Assembly: GCA_016714125.1 (NCBI GenBank)
Contig: JADJNX010000002.1
Coordinates: 372,001 to 436,000, forward strand
Reading direction: 5' to 3'
DNA length: 64,000 nucleotides
Origin: Ignavibacteriales bacterium
GTDB taxonomy: Bacteria; Bacteroidota; Ignavibacteria; Ignavibacteriales; Ignavibacteriaceae
Each line of letters starts with the position of its first letter. Position 1 is the stretch's first letter. The translations under genes and the position numbers were made by a program. The notes under the pieces are model-generated. The model worked only from the letters and a program-made list of their open reading frames with translations. It did no database searches and had not been told where the DNA came from. Shown one piece after another: positions 8,959-17,056 of this stretch.

Positions 8959-9798
8959 TTATTTCCCATCCCTGTAAATTCTGTAAATAATTGAGTTAAT
9001 CACGACATTCATGGCCTCATCACCGAGATTAGTGTCGGTTTTTTGAAGTTGATTCATTAAACCATCTCTATAATCGATTGAAACCTTGGTAAGAAAAGCT
9101 TCGGCGCCTCCATCGGTTAAAGTCCATCTATCTCTGGTATCATAAGCCACGGAGACACCTGCTTCATGCCAAACTATCTGCCAGGGTCTGCCATACTCAT
9201 CGTATTTCCCCTCAAATCTGTCCATCGTTTCGCCTGTCTTTTTTGCTTCAACCATGTAGCCTCCCTCAAGATACATTTTCCCAACTTTCTGGAGCGCGCC
9301 TTTTTTATAGGTATAGGCGATATTGTCAGCTTTTGTGATCTTTCCGGTTTTGTCTCTGGTGAAAGTACGGAGTGTCTTTTTGTCCCCCTTTATTTTAACA
9401 AGATTTCCTTTTTTATCATATTCAAAGAAGAGAGATGACGGTTTTGACGTCGCTGTTATGACTCTATCATTTACAGTAATCGAAGTTAGTCTGCCTTCTT
9501 TGTCATAATCACATCTTGTACTATCCAGGAGCGTTTCAGTTTTGTCACTGTTGATCATTGAAGAAACATGAAGTTCGGACATGATACCAAGTTCTTTAAT
9601 CGTTTTGACATAATAAGGCATCAGTTTTTCCCTGATAATGGGATCAAGTCTGAAATCGGCAATTTTGGTATCGTTATATGTGCGGACTGATTCAAAATCC
9701 AATTGTGGAAATGGTTCAGTAAGGATAAAATCCTGTGCAGTGAGATTTGTTGTGATTAAGACAAAAACTGTAAAAGCTGAAAAAAGGAGTTTTTTCAT
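8959..9798 (-). CDS. Secreted YD-type repeat-like protein (paralogue of the gene at 2430)
   Basis: 279 residues with a signal peptide ending NLTAQ, followed by QDFI as in its partner at 2430-3263. At least two YD/RHS-like units are visible (YDKEGRLTSITVN; YDEYGRPWQIVWH), with further degenerate units between them (YDKKGNLVKIKGD). These units usually form beta-strands in RHS/YD shells. With so few copies the protein is more likely a small periplasmic or surface protein than a toxin shell. The stop codon lies inside a perfect 19-base palindrome (8951-8969), which could end transcription or stabilise the message. Function unknown. Confidence 0.8.
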   Translation of the reverse strand: MKKLLFSAFTVFVLITTNLTAQDFILTEPFPQLDFESVRTYNDTKIADFRLDPIIREKLMPYYVKTIKELGIMSELHVSSMINSDKTETLLDSTRCDYDKEGRLTSITVNDRVITATSKPSSLFFEYDKKGNLVKIKGDKKTLRTFTRDKTGKITKADNIAYTYKKGALQKVGKMYLEGGYMVEAKKTGETMDRFEGKYDEYGRPWQIVWHEAGVSVAYDTRDRWTLTDGGAEAFLTKVSIDYRDGLMNQLQKTDTNLGDEAMNVVINSIIYRIYRDGK

Positions 9799-9888
9799 AA
9801 GAGTCCTCTAAAATTGGCTAAATAGATCGGTTAAAATCGACAAAAATTTTTTCTTGCTACCCTAAATTAAAAATTTTGATTAAAAATC

Positions 9889-9939
9889 ATAACCCAATAA
9901 CCAATGATAACAAGTTCATGTTACCATCGGTTGGGTAAT
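9889..9939 (-). terminator. Imperfect long stem-loop, probable terminator of the iron operon
   Basis: A roughly 21-base inverted repeat with a six-base loop (9913-9918) lies about 30 bases after the feoB stop. On the minus strand it is followed by T-rich sequence. Confidence 0.55.
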
Positions 9940-9966
9940 TTTGTGGTAATTTGAATTGGGACTCCC

Positions 9967-10698
9967 CTACATCCTCCAGATAAAAGCAATCACAAATGTT
10001 AAAACCAACCCCATTACAATTGGTAAAAAGGTTGAAACCATGGTCCATTTAATTGAACCTGTTTCTTTGTAGATTGTATAAATTGTTGTGGAACAAGGGT
10101 TGTGCAACAATGAAAATATCATAATATTTATTCCTGTGAGCATTGTCCACCCGCCATGCTGAAGTATTGCTGCAGTTTGAACATCATCAAGCTCAAACAT
10201 TACACCTGCACCCGAACCCGCTCCTGCTATTCTTGCAGACATTACGGTTAACATCAAAATTGTGGGGATAACTATCTCATTTGCAGGAATTGCTATTATA
10301 TACGCAAGAAATATCACTCCATTTAATCCAAAAACGAAGGCTATTGGGTCAACAGATTTGATAAAATGTTCTGCCAGCGACACATCCCCTATTGTAATGT
10401 TGGATATGAGCCAGATTACAAGTCCCGCAGGTACGGCAAATACTATCGCTCTCCACAACACAAAAAGAGTTCTGTCTATTAATGAAGTATAGAGGGTCTG
10501 CAAAATTCTTGGTGGTCTGTATGGAGGCAACTCAAGACTAAACGTTGAGATCTCACCTCTTAAAACAGTGCGTGATAATCCCCATGACACAACAAGACTG
10601 AGGAAAATCCCCAACATTGCAATAAAAACAACTGCTCCTGCAGATGCGATTCCAGCAATCCAAGCCGGTGCTGCCGCTCCAATAAAAATGGTAGCCAC
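9967..10698 (-). CDS. feoB: Ferrous iron transporter FeoB, C-terminal membrane part
   Basis: The last third of FeoB, with about seven membrane segments (e.g. GLVIWLISN, ANEIVIPTILMLTVM, LHNPCSTTIYTIYKETGS). The start given is only the first in-frame methionine codon of this piece. The real reading frame enters from the left through DSPRERLIAIITNN...GRWPTQILVATIF, a classic FeoB stretch that begins at about 10767. There CCC/GGGG (10767-10774) has lost one base. Together with the two pieces upstream it gives a normal-length FeoB of about 715 residues. Confidence 0.85.
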   Translation of the reverse strand: MATIFIGAAAPAWIAGIASAGAVVFIAMLGIFLSLVVSWGLSRTVLRGEISTFSLELPPYRPPRILQTLYTSLIDRTLFVLWRAIVFAVPAGLVIWLISNITIGDVSLAEHFIKSVDPIAFVFGLNGVIFLAYIIAIPANEIVIPTILMLTVMSARIAGAGSGAGVMFELDDVQTAAILQHGGWTMLTGINIMIFSLLHNPCSTTIYTIYKETGSIKWTMVSTFLPIVMGLVLTFVIAFIWRM

Positions 10699-10757
10699 AA
10701 GAATTTGTGTTGGCCATCTGCCGTTACAAAGTGAAAAATTATTTGTGATTATTGCAA

Positions 10758-11366
10758 TTAATCTTTCCCTGGGGAATCGATAATCCGCGTGGCAACCACA
10801 CCTGCGGCATTACATCCAAAACCCATACTCATCGTAAGAGCCTGTTTTCCGTGGGCACCGGCTTTTCGAAAAATACCATCCAGATTAAAAGCCACTCGTG
10901 GAAGATAACCAAAATCTTCAAGCAATGTGAACAACGGGAAAAATATCATCATAGGTGGGAGCATCACGCTGATAACCCATGCTCCGGCAAGATATGCCCC
11001 GTCAATTAATGCTCCCGAAAGCCACCAGGGTGCTCCAATGGTGTCCATTGCCCCTTTTAACCACGGGTGACCCCAGTCAACCAGTAATGTCGCAAGCCAT
11101 CCCGAAGGGTAATTTGCACCAATAATTGTCAACCAAAAGATGACGGCAAGCATCAAAAACATCAATGGAAAACCAAATATCCGACTTGTAACAAGCTTGT
11201 CAATTTTTGTATCAAGTTTAAAAGCTGTTTTGCCATCACCAAATTTGACAGCATTTTTGGCTATATCTGCAGCTTCGGAGTAAATCGATTCAACAAGGTT
11301 GTCGTGAAAACTTTCACCCTGCTCAATTCGTATATTCCTTGCAGCTTCTAAAATTTCATTTTTCAT
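10758..11366 (-). CDS. feoB: Ferrous iron transporter FeoB, middle part (first Gate region)
   Basis: Covers the linker helices and the first membrane half of FeoB, including GFGCNAAGVVATRIIDSP, the conserved Gate motif. The frame then runs off into a stop at 10758 because of the indel at 10767-10774. Its ATG overlaps the stop of the G-domain piece (ATGA, 11363-11366). That could be a true split-FeoB junction with translational coupling. It could equally be one more single-base loss, since one extra base would fuse the frames (…EFSG-NMKNEILEAARN). I favour the second reading because the neighbouring break is certainly an indel. Confidence 0.85.
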   Translation of the reverse strand: MKNEILEAARNIRIEQGESFHDNLVESIYSEAADIAKNAVKFGDGKTAFKLDTKIDKLVTSRIFGFPLMFLMLAVIFWLTIIGANYPSGWLATLLVDWGHPWLKGAMDTIGAPWWLSGALIDGAYLAGAWVISVMLPPMMIFFPLFTLLEDFGYLPRVAFNLDGIFRKAGAHGKQALTMSMGFGCNAAGVVATRIIDSPGKD

Positions 11367-12124
11367 ATTCCTGAAAACTCGTTTTGTTCGATTGCGTCAA
11401 TAATTCTCTGATCCCCCTCGAGAAGACGAAGGGCGACCCAGCGTGCATTTGGAAGGTTTGGATAAGCTTTTTTGATTTTTTTTGTTAAAATTCCGATTGA
11501 AGAATTAATTTCATTTGTGAAAGAAGCCACTTTTCGTGGTTTACAAACATACTCGCCGGTGGCTACCATGTGAATATAAGAGAGCAGATCGGGAATCCCT
11601 TCCCCCTGTCTTGCGGAAGTTGGAACTACGGGTATGCCAAGATCTTTTGACAGACTTCTGATATCCACCTCAATTCCGTTCCTTTTTGCCTCATCCATTA
11701 AATTAACACACAAAACGGCATTATCGGTTATCTCCAAAACCTGCAAAACCAGGTTAAGATTTCTTTCAATTCTTGTTGCATCTGCCACAATTACCGTGAC
11801 ATCCGGTTTCCCAAAAAGAAGGAAATCGCGGGCAATCTCTTCATCCGTACTTGTAGAAAGCAGCGAATAAGTGCCGGGCAGATCCACTATCTTATACTTG
11901 CTTCCACTGTATTCAAATGCTCCCTCTGCCCTTGCCACGGTCTTCCCGGGCCAGTTTCCTGTATGTTGTCTAAGCCCTGTAAGTGAATTAAAAACTGTGC
12001 TTTTCCCGGTATTTGGATTCCCGGCAAGTGCAGCCACAAAATCAAATTTTGAAAGGTCAAGCCCCATCCTTTTTAATGTTGCATTTTTATTTGCTGGACA
12101 AATTTCACATGCTCCACCACTCAT
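11363..12124 (-). CDS. feoB: Ferrous iron transporter FeoB, N-terminal G domain
   Basis: GTP-binding domain of the Fe(II) importer. Visible motifs are G1 GNPNTGKST (35-43), a switch region HTGNWPGKTV (54-63), G3 DLPGTY (81-86) and G4 NLMD (141-144). An N-terminal CxxC (CEIC, 6-9) precedes the G domain, as in some Bacteroidota FeoB. The gene begins one base after the DtxR-FeoA fusion ends, so the three iron genes form one operon. See the other two entries for the rest of the protein. Confidence 0.93.
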   Translation of the reverse strand: MSGGACEICPANKNATLKRMGLDLSKFDFVAALAGNPNTGKSTVFNSLTGLRQHTGNWPGKTVARAEGAFEYSGSKYKIVDLPGTYSLLSTSTDEEIARDFLLFGKPDVTVIVADATRIERNLNLVLQVLEITDNAVLCVNLMDEAKRNGIEVDIRSLSKDLGIPVVPTSARQGEGIPDLLSYIHMVATGEYVCKPRKVASFTNEINSSIGILTKKIKKAYPNLPNARWVALRLLEGDQRIIDAIEQNEFSGI

Positions 12125-12125
12125 A

Positions 12126-13076
12126 TCATACGGCCTTTCTTACATTTTTTACGAATATCAGTTTTGCCTGTTCAATCCGAAGTGCAGCCACAGCTCCACG
12201 AACACGATATGCTACAGGGTCGCCCCCTGCACTTGACATTTCAAATTTCACCCGGCTTCCCGGCACAAATCCAAGGTCCATCAATCTTCGTCTTTGTTGG
12301 CCACGCAACAATTTTGAAATTTTGTGGATGTCACATTCATAACCCTTATCCAATTTGTCGAGGGTCGAAAGTTCAAGAGGATCAGCCATTGCCGCATCTA
12401 TTTCCTCAACTGTAATGTTTGAGCTCAACAAACGGGTAAAAACCAACTCTTCACCGTCTGCTATAAATACGGTTTTATGATTTATATTTTCAACTATTCT
12501 AATAGTCATCCCCGGATAAACCTTTTCTGCGATAATCTGATTATAAACATCCACAGGTTCATCCTCTATGTGGGTGATCCTGGCATAGGAGTTTTCCTTA
12601 ACATCCTTCAACAAAATACCTTTTCTCGGTGGTATATATCCATTTTTGTCGGGGATGGGATCACCATCCGGATCATAAAGAGGATTGCCAAGCCTGGATG
12701 CCAGTCGATCAGCTTCTTCTTCACTGATCAGATGCTCCCGTGCTTCCGCTTCCACATGCCACATATCTTGCGCCACACCTGTTTTGTCTGCGAGGTAACT
12801 CTCCCATAAACGATGAATTCGGATAATCTTCAGGGCATAACTTCTCCCGTCAGGGGTCATATAGATATTTTCACCCACCACTGAGATAAGTTTGGAGTTC
12901 TCGAGAGATTCTTCAATAGTAAGGGCAACTCTTCTTGAGACACCCAATGCTCCCGCGAGACTGTCAATAGTGGAAGCTCCATTTTTGCTCTCATAATCAT
13001 ATAGATGTTTAAGTGCATTTTCATGCTGCTCTTTTTCAAGAAACGCTTTTTGCTTTTTTGATCTAAAAATGTTCAT
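12126..13076 (-). CDS. DtxR-type regulator fused to a C-terminal FeoA domain
   Basis: 316 residues. The N-terminal winged helix (about 18-80) is diverged. It is followed by a DtxR/MntR-type metal-binding and dimerisation part (IHRLWESYLADKTG, WHVEAEAREHLIS, 86-117) and the IPDKNG linker. One SH3/FeoA-like module lies around 149-215, and a clear FeoA domain spans 236-312 (QQRRRLMDLGFVPGSRVKFE, VAYRVRGAVAALRIEQA). No separate feoA occurs nearby, so this domain is presumably the FeoA partner of FeoB. Start and stop overlap the flanking repressor as TAATG. Whether it still binds DNA is uncertain. Confidence 0.88.
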   Translation of the reverse strand: MNIFRSKKQKAFLEKEQHENALKHLYDYESKNGASTIDSLAGALGVSRRVALTIEESLENSKLISVVGENIYMTPDGRSYALKIIRIHRLWESYLADKTGVAQDMWHVEAEAREHLISEEEADRLASRLGNPLYDPDGDPIPDKNGYIPPRKGILLKDVKENSYARITHIEDEPVDVYNQIIAEKVYPGMTIRIVENINHKTVFIADGEELVFTRLLSSNITVEEIDAAMADPLELSTLDKLDKGYECDIHKISKLLRGQQRRRLMDLGFVPGSRVKFEMSSAGGDPVAYRVRGAVAALRIEQAKLIFVKNVRKAV

Positions 13077-13738
13077 TATACATCCTCGATAAAAAAGAGG
13101 TTTGATGCAATTTTTTCGCTAATATTAAATGAATCATTGCCTACCTGAATAATTGTTGAATTGTCGTAGGACAGTCTGGAAACAATCATTACCACTTTGT
13201 TTAACGACAGTCCAATTTCTGTAAAATAATCCATGAGTTCCTTACTCGAATCGGTGACTTTCACCAATCTGTAACTTTTACCAACCTCACACTTTGGAAG
13301 TGAAACCCAATCGGGCAGTTCCGGTAAATTTCCATACTTGTCAGGAATCGGCTCACCATGAGGATCAAATTTTGGGTGCCTCAGATATTTATCAAGTCTT
13401 TCGATCAGGAAATCTGAAGTTGAATGCTCCAAAATTTCCGCCTCTGCGTGAACTTCGCTCCAGGTCAGACCCAAAACATCCACCAGGAAAAGCTCCCAGA
13501 TTCTGTGTCGTCTGATTACATGAAGCGCTGTCCGCTTCCCGTCCTCGGTGAGTGACATCCCCCGATACTTTTCATAGTTGAGGAATCCCTGCTCAGAAAG
13601 ACGCTGAACCATTTCACTGGTTGCCGCTTTAGAAACTTCGAGTTTATTTGCAACATCGGTTGTGCTTACACTCTTGTCGGGGTACGACTCAAGTTGGTAG
13701 ATCGCTTTGATGTAGTCTTCTTTGGATATTGTTGGCAT
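13076..13738 (-). CDS. Iron- or manganese-dependent transcriptional repressor, DtxR/MntR family
   Basis: 220 residues: winged helix (SKEDYIKAIYQLE, VSTTDVANKLEVSKAATSEM, residues 5-65), a dimerisation and metal-site part (RRHRIWELFLVDVLGLTWSE, HAEAEILEHSTSDFLIERL) and a C-terminal SH3-like FeoA-type domain (145-220). The length is normal for full DtxR/IdeR proteins. It is the first gene of the feo operon and probably regulates it, because a DtxR-box-like palindrome lies 28 bases before its start codon. The choice of Fe versus Mn cannot be read from the sequence, but the feoB context favours iron. Confidence 0.93.
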   Translation of the reverse strand: MPTISKEDYIKAIYQLESYPDKSVSTTDVANKLEVSKAATSEMVQRLSEQGFLNYEKYRGMSLTEDGKRTALHVIRRHRIWELFLVDVLGLTWSEVHAEAEILEHSTSDFLIERLDKYLRHPKFDPHGEPIPDKYGNLPELPDWVSLPKCEVGKSYRLVKVTDSSKELMDYFTEIGLSLNKVVMIVSRLSYDNSTIIQVGNDSFNISEKIASNLFFIEDV

Positions 13739-13765
13739 ATAATTAAGTTTTCTTGTTGTTTAAAT

Positions 13766-13784
13766 TTAAGCATTCCTAACTTAA
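13766..13784 (-). promoter_or_regulatory. DtxR/IdeR-type operator within the feo operon promoter
   Basis: TTAAGCATTCCTAACTTAA matches the classical 19-base DtxR/IdeR box at 13 of 19 positions and has perfect TTAAG/CTTAA ends. On the minus strand a TTGATT (-35-like) and TAAATT (-10-like) pair with a 17-base spacer overlaps it, so bound repressor would block the promoter. Assignment by eye. Confidence 0.65.
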
Positions 13785-13830
13785 GAATCAAGGATAATTT
13801 AATTACTGATTTGTCTGAATGGGGAAATAG

Positions 13831-13870
13831 AACGCGGATGAAACGGATGAGGCGGATTTTCGCGGATTAA
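13831..13870. repeat. Degenerate GCGGAT-unit dispersed repeat
   Basis: Four GCGGAT/ACGGAT units, spaced 9-12 bases apart, lie in the gap between the dtxR promoter and the next gene. The same type occurs at 22231-22326, 53662-53690 and 62781-62836, in both orientations. Confidence 0.65.
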
Positions 13871-13927
13871 CCAATAAATTCCTAAATTTGTTATTGTTAA
13901 ATTCAAATCTTGAAAGATAATGCTTCC

Positions 13928-14290
13928 ATGCAAACTAAATTTACATTAACCACATTTCTCCTCGCATTAGTGGGGGTAACAGCATTTGGAGCATTAGTCG
14001 GATACCTTATCAGAAAATTCTTTTATAAGGATATGCCGGCAAATGGTGATTTTAATGAAGGAGTTGACAAAGCAACCGAGTATTTTGTGAAAAGAACAAA
14101 ATCCAAACTGCAAAGTTCGGCTATCGTCCTGCTGGCACTTGGTCTCGCAGTGGTTGCCCAACCCGTCGCCTGTCAGTTTGGAGTTGATCTCAATTTTTTT
14201 GGACTCTCTCCAACACATCAGTTTTGGTTCCTGATGGGAGGAGGAAGCATTGTTCTCTTTGGATTGTTTCAGTGGGCGAAAAGTCGGTAG
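13928..14290 (+). CDS. Small membrane protein, unknown function
   Basis: 120 residues with three predicted membrane segments (FLLALVGVTAFGALVGYLI, AIVLLALGLAVVAQPVA, FLMGGGSIVLFGLFQW). A TTG six codons upstream (13910) would add KDNAS, but the ATG at 13928 followed directly by MQTKFTLTTF is more natural. No family recognised. It precedes the outer-membrane-like gene at 14318 by 27 bases in the same direction, so they may be co-transcribed. Confidence 0.65.
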   Translation: MQTKFTLTTFLLALVGVTAFGALVGYLIRKFFYKDMPANGDFNEGVDKATEYFVKRTKSKLQSSAIVLLALGLAVVAQPVACQFGVDLNFFGLSPTHQFWFLMGGGSIVLFGLFQWAKSR

Positions 14291-14317
14291 TCAACAAACA
14301 AATCCCTAAATTTAGAG

Positions 14318-14875
14318 ATGAAACTGAAAATTTTTGTTATAATTTTTGTTGTGATGATCTCATTCGGAGCAGAAGCCCAGTTTTTTCAATTTACTAAAGT
14401 TGGAGCAGGGGTTGGCTTGGGTGTTTTAAAGGGGAATACCGCCGAGGAATTTGGTTACTCCCTCCAAGGCTCTGTGGATTTTAAGTTATGGTTTACTGAA
14501 AAATATTATTTTCGAACTGCAGCATTTTACACACGGAAATTTACAATCCTACTCCCTGAAGACAGATTTGGAAGAAATTACCCTTTCTTACAGGGTTTTT
14601 CCCTTAAATTTATGGGGGAACAACTCATCACTCCCCACATTTCGATCGAAGCTGGAGGTGGACTTGCGATAATCAACGACCGTTCTTTTCCCGAAGTTGA
14701 CAGTTGGTCGCTTGGAAGCGGAATCTCGCTACACACAGTTTTTTATTTTTATGATAAAACTGTGGAAACCAAGGGGCTTTCACTTCACACTGGTGTGGAA
14801 TGGAATGTCGGATTTTTTAATACCATCCCCGAAATGAACGGGATTCAGGCACAACTCCACTATAACTTTAATTAA
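14318..14875 (+). CDS. Outer-membrane beta-barrel-like protein
   Basis: 185 residues with a signal peptide (MKLKIFVIIFVVMISFGAEAQ). The rest alternates hydrophobic and polar residues in short glycine-separated strands (VGAGVGLGVLKG, KLWFTEKYYFRTAAFYTRKF, ISIEAGGGLAI) and ends with an aromatic-rich final strand (IQAQLHYNFN), as in small outer-membrane barrels. Transport or structural role unknown. Its 3' end overlaps the convergent gene by eight bases. Confidence 0.7.
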   Translation: MKLKIFVIIFVVMISFGAEAQFFQFTKVGAGVGLGVLKGNTAEEFGYSLQGSVDFKLWFTEKYYFRTAAFYTRKFTILLPEDRFGRNYPFLQGFSLKFMGEQLITPHISIEAGGGLAIINDRSFPEVDSWSLGSGISLHTVFYFYDKTVETKGLSLHTGVEWNVGFFNTIPEMNGIQAQLHYNFN

Positions 14876-16997
14876 TAATTACTTTCCCAAAGAGTGTCCC
14901 GTTTGGTGTAAAGGCTCTAACTAAATAAGTCCCTGCCGCCCATCTTGATGAATTAACCAAAATACTTTTTACTCCCTCATCCAAAAATGATTCCATCGTT
15001 ACAAATACCCTCTCCCCTGTAATTGAAAAAACTTCCAACCGGGAAATGGTTGTTTTCTCATCCTTGACCGACACAGAAAAATCTCTCCCTGCCGGATTTG
15101 GGAATATCGAGAGTGTTAATTGTTTGTTTTCAGGTTTAAATACATCTTCATCTTCAATACCTGTTGTGGATTCAACAAATTTTCTTTGAGAGAAACTGAA
15201 ACTGCTTGTTTTTATATTTGTTGCAGAGATTCTTAGGTTATTAATAGCAATCACTTGTCGGGGAGCAATGGAACTTGTGGCTCTATAAACGGAAGAATCA
15301 CAAAGAGTTGATCCCGATGCATCAAATAAAAAAAGCGGGAAATTTGATGATGTAACAGAACTGTCACTTGATCGAAAAGAGTATGCTGTGGTTCCGTTCC
15401 CATACATTCCAAATCTTAGTCTGCCTTTAAACATAGCCCAAAGCGCAGAACACATCCTGTTTTCATAAAGGTCTGAATCATCAAACAAAGTGGATTGATA
15501 AACCAAATTTGCATCGGAGTTTAATCCCGTTGCAAAGGTCATCTTCCCTCTGTATGCCGCATATATATCTGAGGTGAGGTTATCAGAAAAACCGGATGTA
15601 AAAAGTTTACCCGTCTCCCCAAATGCAAAAACCCTCCAACCCGGTTGTTGAAGTTTAGTCCGCAAAATTCCGCCACAAACAGAACCTGAATTTAGAAGGG
15701 GTTTTAATCCTGTCAGGTCATCCCCGACCACAAAAAGAGCGGTTGAGCCGGAGAGTGCTGAGGTAAATGAAGTGTCGGTCTCCGAGTTTGAAGAATAATT
15801 TAATATTTCCGCTGAATGCGAGAGGGATGAAAGTGCGGTGACCAATAAATTTGCCTGACTCAAATAAGTCGAATTTGTCAGCACAACAATTCTGCTTGAA
15901 TTTATACTCTGAAGAAAAGTTGATAATACGCTTGTCCAAACATTTGCCTTAAAACCGGTTCCTGTTAAAGTAATATCCGCTATCGGCACACCCGGAGATG
16001 AAATCACAAAAGGCCTGGTTGATGCAGTTGTGGCTTTTATCTGTTTATTTATAAAATCATATTCCCATCCGGCAACAAGCTGATGAGCAAGCAAATTCTC
16101 AATACGATATGCAGTTTGGGTTGAGGAAATATTGGTGATGGAATCAATACGATAAATTGCCACTGCCCCACTCCCCATCACCCTTCCCGTTCCATCGGGA
16201 GAAATACAAATGGCCGTTCGGTCATCAATTCCAACAATTGTTACATCATTTATACCATCACTCTGGAGTTTAACAAAAAGGGGCACCATTCTCCCCTGCC
16301 TTGCCCTTTCGATAACATGAGTATCAAAAAGTACACCCGGGATAAGTTTAAGAAAGTCACTTTCAACGTGTGATTGATTTATAAATGGATTGGACAAAGC
16401 ATCATCGGGATAATATGTCCCATATTTTGCCGAAAGATCGTGCTCCCCAAGCACCATTGCTCCTGCTGAAGTGCCGGAAACTACTCCCCCCCTGTTAAAA
16501 ACCACTTTGATTGCCGCTTCGGTTAAGGTCCCTTTCCAGTAATTTATATAATTGTATTGATCACCGCCTTTAATAAAAACACCGGCGGATGCGACTATCG
16601 AGTCATACATCGCCTGTGAATTTGCAAGCGTCCTTGAGTTGATTCTGAGGTTATAAGATGTTGAAGCTCCAAGTGATCGAAAATAATCGGGTATCCAGGT
16701 GGTTTCGTCATTCACGGAGAGCACAACAATTTTTCCCGAATCTGCTTTTTCAACAATCCACTTGTAAGGAGCTCGGTTCCAGTCATTTGTTCCTTCGGAA
16801 CCCCCTCCAACAGCACAAATATATCCCTGGGGCATTAATTCCCCAACAATTGCCAAAACAAAAACCAAAAACAGCAAAATTTCATAAAACTCTTTTCCGG
16901 TAACATCCGGTCTCCATATTTTTAAAACTCCCGGGTAATATATAAATTTTTGGGGAATTTGGGGGTTGGGTGGTAGAAACATTCTGGTATTATCCAT
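14868..16997 (-). CDS. Secreted cyanophycinase-like peptidase (family S51) with T9SS sorting domain
   Basis: The catalytic region (about 55-310) has the S51 nucleophile motif GTSAGAM (Ser 177) and FIKGGDQ, as in cyanophycinase, which cuts the aspartate-arginine storage polymer. A second beta-rich region follows, and the last ~80 residues are a T9SS type A domain (LSIFPNPAGRDFSV, GTYLVRAFTPNG). The first ~35 residues look out of frame. An ATG at 16885 preceded by GGAAAAGAG would give MKILLFLVFVLAIVGELMPQ, a proper signal peptide, if one A is missing from the AAA run just after it. True start therefore probably 16885. Confidence 0.85.
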   Translation of the reverse strand: MDNTRMFLPPNPQIPQKFIYYPGVLKIWRPDVTGKEFYEILLFLVFVLAIVGELMPQGYICAVGGGSEGTNDWNRAPYKWIVEKADSGKIVVLSVNDETTWIPDYFRSLGASTSYNLRINSRTLANSQAMYDSIVASAGVFIKGGDQYNYINYWKGTLTEAAIKVVFNRGGVVSGTSAGAMVLGEHDLSAKYGTYYPDDALSNPFINQSHVESDFLKLIPGVLFDTHVIERARQGRMVPLFVKLQSDGINDVTIVGIDDRTAICISPDGTGRVMGSGAVAIYRIDSITNISSTQTAYRIENLLAHQLVAGWEYDFINKQIKATTASTRPFVISSPGVPIADITLTGTGFKANVWTSVLSTFLQSINSSRIVVLTNSTYLSQANLLVTALSSLSHSAEILNYSSNSETDTSFTSALSGSTALFVVGDDLTGLKPLLNSGSVCGGILRTKLQQPGWRVFAFGETGKLFTSGFSDNLTSDIYAAYRGKMTFATGLNSDANLVYQSTLFDDSDLYENRMCSALWAMFKGRLRFGMYGNGTTAYSFRSSDSSVTSSNFPLFLFDASGSTLCDSSVYRATSSIAPRQVIAINNLRISATNIKTSSFSFSQRKFVESTTGIEDEDVFKPENKQLTLSIFPNPAGRDFSVSVKDEKTTISRLEVFSITGERVFVTMESFLDEGVKSILVNSSRWAAGTYLVRAFTPNGTLFGKVIIN

Positions 16998-17056
16998 GTC
17001 CTTTTTATTTTTTAACTTTGTTGTTACAAAAATTTAAAATTCCCCAACGGAGATAA

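Noticed and set aside
8951..8969. Stand-alone terminator
   Set aside because: The perfect palindrome straddles the stop codon of the minus-strand gene and is not followed by a T run on that strand, so it is only noted in the gene entry.
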